From: DASUDX01 sp036275365
GTDB taxonomy: Bacteria > Pseudomonadota > Gammaproteobacteria > Nevskiales > Nevskiaceae
Length of the DNA: 23,542 nt
NCBI GenBank assembly: GCA_036275365.1
Contig: DASUDX010000131.1
Location: forward strand, 1 to 23,542
Direction of reading: 5' to 3'
Numbering within the stretch: position 1 is the stretch's first letter; each line of letters opens with the position of its first letter. The translations under genes were made by a program, and so were the position numbers. The notes under the pieces are model-generated. The model had not been told where the DNA came from. It saw nothing but the letters and a program-made list of their open reading frames with translations, and searched no databases. Of the stretch, positions 22,541 through 23,542 are shown in pieces.

Positions 22541-23542
22541 TCAGTCCGGCAGTCTCAGGATGCGGCCGGAATGGCCGACGATGATCGAACTCGCGGTGGC
22601 CTCGGAGCGCACCACCGCGCAATACCAGGCGGTGGCGATATCGAGCCCCTCGAGCTTGTCCCAGGCATCGGCGCTGGCGTTGCCGAGCAGCATCTCGCGC
22701 ATGCCCACCACCACCGGACGGCCAGCGGCCGTGAGCTCGACGCCGAGCAGATTGACGCTGGTGCCGGTCTGCACCCGCTGCCAGCTGCGGCCGCCGTCGC
22801 TGCTCTTCATCGCCGAGCCGGACTGGCCGACCACGAAGGCGGTGCCGTCATCGCGCAGGGCCAGATCGAAGAAGGAAGGGTCGGCGCGGCCATCGATGTT
22901 GCGGCCCTGATGCACCACGCGCCAGCTCTGCCCACCGTCCTCGGAGCGGAGGATGTGCTCGAGCTCTCCGGCCACCAGGATGTGGCCCTCGGGGGTGATC
23001 TTCACCGAGTACAGATGCGGCTGGAAGCCGATGCCGAACTCCTCGCCCATCGGCTCGAACAGGGCCGCCCAGTCCGGTGCGGCGCTGCTCCAGCTGCGGC
23101 CGCCATCGGTGGAGCGCAGCAGCGCACCGAACGAGCCGGCCACGACCACCAGGCCGCTGGCGTGGACATCCACCGCCATCAGGCGCTCCTGGGTGCCGCT
23201 GTCCACGCTGACCCAGCCGGCATCCTCCTTGACCAGGATGACGCCCATCTGTCCGACCGCGACGCGGTGGCGCCCCCCCATGCCCACCCCCAGCAGGCTC
23301 AGTTCGGTGGGGGCCTTCTCCGCGGTCCAGGTCAGACCGCCGTCGGCCGAGCTCAGGATCGAGCCACCAGCTCCGACCGCGAGCCCGTCGTTGCCCTGGA
23401 TAGCGGCTGAAAACAGGGCCTCGTGCGGAATGCCGGTGCGGAGCGCACTCAGCTCCGCAGCCTTCGGCGTGGCGGTCTGCAGGCTGGCCACCGCCAGCCC
23501 CGCGACCAGGCTGGCCAGCACAGTGGTGATTCCAAGCGGTAG
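22541..23542 (-). CDS. YCF48-like beta-propeller protein (partial, runs off right edge)
   Basis: The frame is open to the window edge; a GTG at 23521 is in frame but the hydrophobic LPLGITTVLASLVAGLAVASL spans it, so the real start is probably outside and this is a signal peptide or anchor. The body has repeated sialidase/BNR-like Asp-box units: SSADGGLTW, RSTDGGRSW, RSEDGGQSW and KSSDGGRSW, each followed by a VxVG-type strand, forming a propeller like the photosystem II assembly factor YCF48. In non-photosynthetic bacteria such genes pair with DUF1302 and RND exporters. Export to the periplasm is likely. It lies directly upstream of the DUF1302 gene, so an operon is expected. Molecular role unknown; a chaperone or scaffold for the envelope complex is a guess. 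Confidence 0.85.
   Translation of the reverse strand, partial: LPLGITTVLASLVAGLAVASLQTATPKAAELSALRTGIPHEALFSAAIQGNDGLAVGAGGSILSSADGGLTWTAEKAPTELSLLGVGMGGRHRVAVGQMGVILVKEDAGWVSVDSGTQERLMAVDVHASGLVVVAGSFGALLRSTDGGRSWSSAAPDWAALFEPMGEEFGIGFQPHLYSVKITPEGHILVAGELEHILRSEDGGQSWRVVHQGRNIDGRADPSFFDLALRDDGTAFVVGQSGSAMKSSDGGRSWQRVQTGTSVNLLGVELTAAGRPVVVGMREMLLGNASADAWDKLEGLDIATAWYCAVVRSEATASSIIVGHSGRILRLPD

Noticed and set aside
20248..22584. Long plus-strand open frame opposite DUF1302
   Set aside because: The minus-strand protein has a signal peptide, barrel features and a terminal aromatic residue; the plus-strand product has no recognisable domain.

Overview
The window is about 23.5 kb of GC-rich, gene-dense DNA. 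I see no rRNA, tRNA, CRISPR or mobile element. Gene content (DUF1302/YCF48 envelope pair, a CopL-like leader protein with TolC and copper oxidase, glutathione-dependent formaldehyde dehydrogenase, persulfide dioxygenase with split YeeE halves, SulP) and codon use suggest a Gram-negative proteobacterium, most likely a gammaproteobacterium near the Xanthomonadales/Chromatiales. That placement is inference; no phylogenetic marker is present.

Layout. (1) 1-2510, minus: an LCAT-like lipoprotein hydrolase overlapping by 4 bases a PlsC-like acyltransferase/GNAT fusion that runs off the left edge. (2) 2673-2837, plus: rubredoxin, divergent from the lipase. (3) 2880-7605, plus: a probable copper (or related metal) resistance block made of a CopL-like secreted protein, a TolC-family outer-membrane lipoprotein with a His-rich tail, a Tat-type two-domain multicopper oxidase, then a MerR-family regulator with its own MerR-type promoter and an overlapping DUF4396 membrane protein with a His-rich N-terminus. 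(4) 7728-8666, plus: nitronate monooxygenase/FabK-like flavoprotein. (5) 8685-11176, minus: a membrane PAS histidine kinase translationally coupled to a receiver-only response regulator. (6) 11278-12489, plus: iron-dependent alcohol dehydrogenase, ending in a strong hairpin. (7) 12568-15339, minus: lipoprotein alpha/beta hydrolase, class III alcohol dehydrogenase (formaldehyde detoxification), VOC protein. (8) 15402-20098: a sulfur block. On the minus strand are two half-size YeeE/YedE transporters with a sterol-desaturase-like protein, then persulfide dioxygenase and SulP; a divergent CsoR-family regulator is on the plus strand. Two matching ATAC-N8-GTAT elements, one at the regulator promoter and one at the dioxygenase promoter, tie the block together. 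(9) 20296-23542, minus: DUF1302 beta-barrel and a YCF48-like beta-propeller protein (cut by the right edge), ending in a clear intrinsic terminator.

The parts most likely to be under-described are the His-rich metal block (no inner-membrane pump beside the TolC protein, His-His repeats in two proteins, a MerR protein lacking the usual selectivity residue) and the sulfur block (a CsoR-family sensor with an unusual cysteine spacing, a predicted two-site regulon, and a diiron hydroxylase-like gene among sulfur genes).
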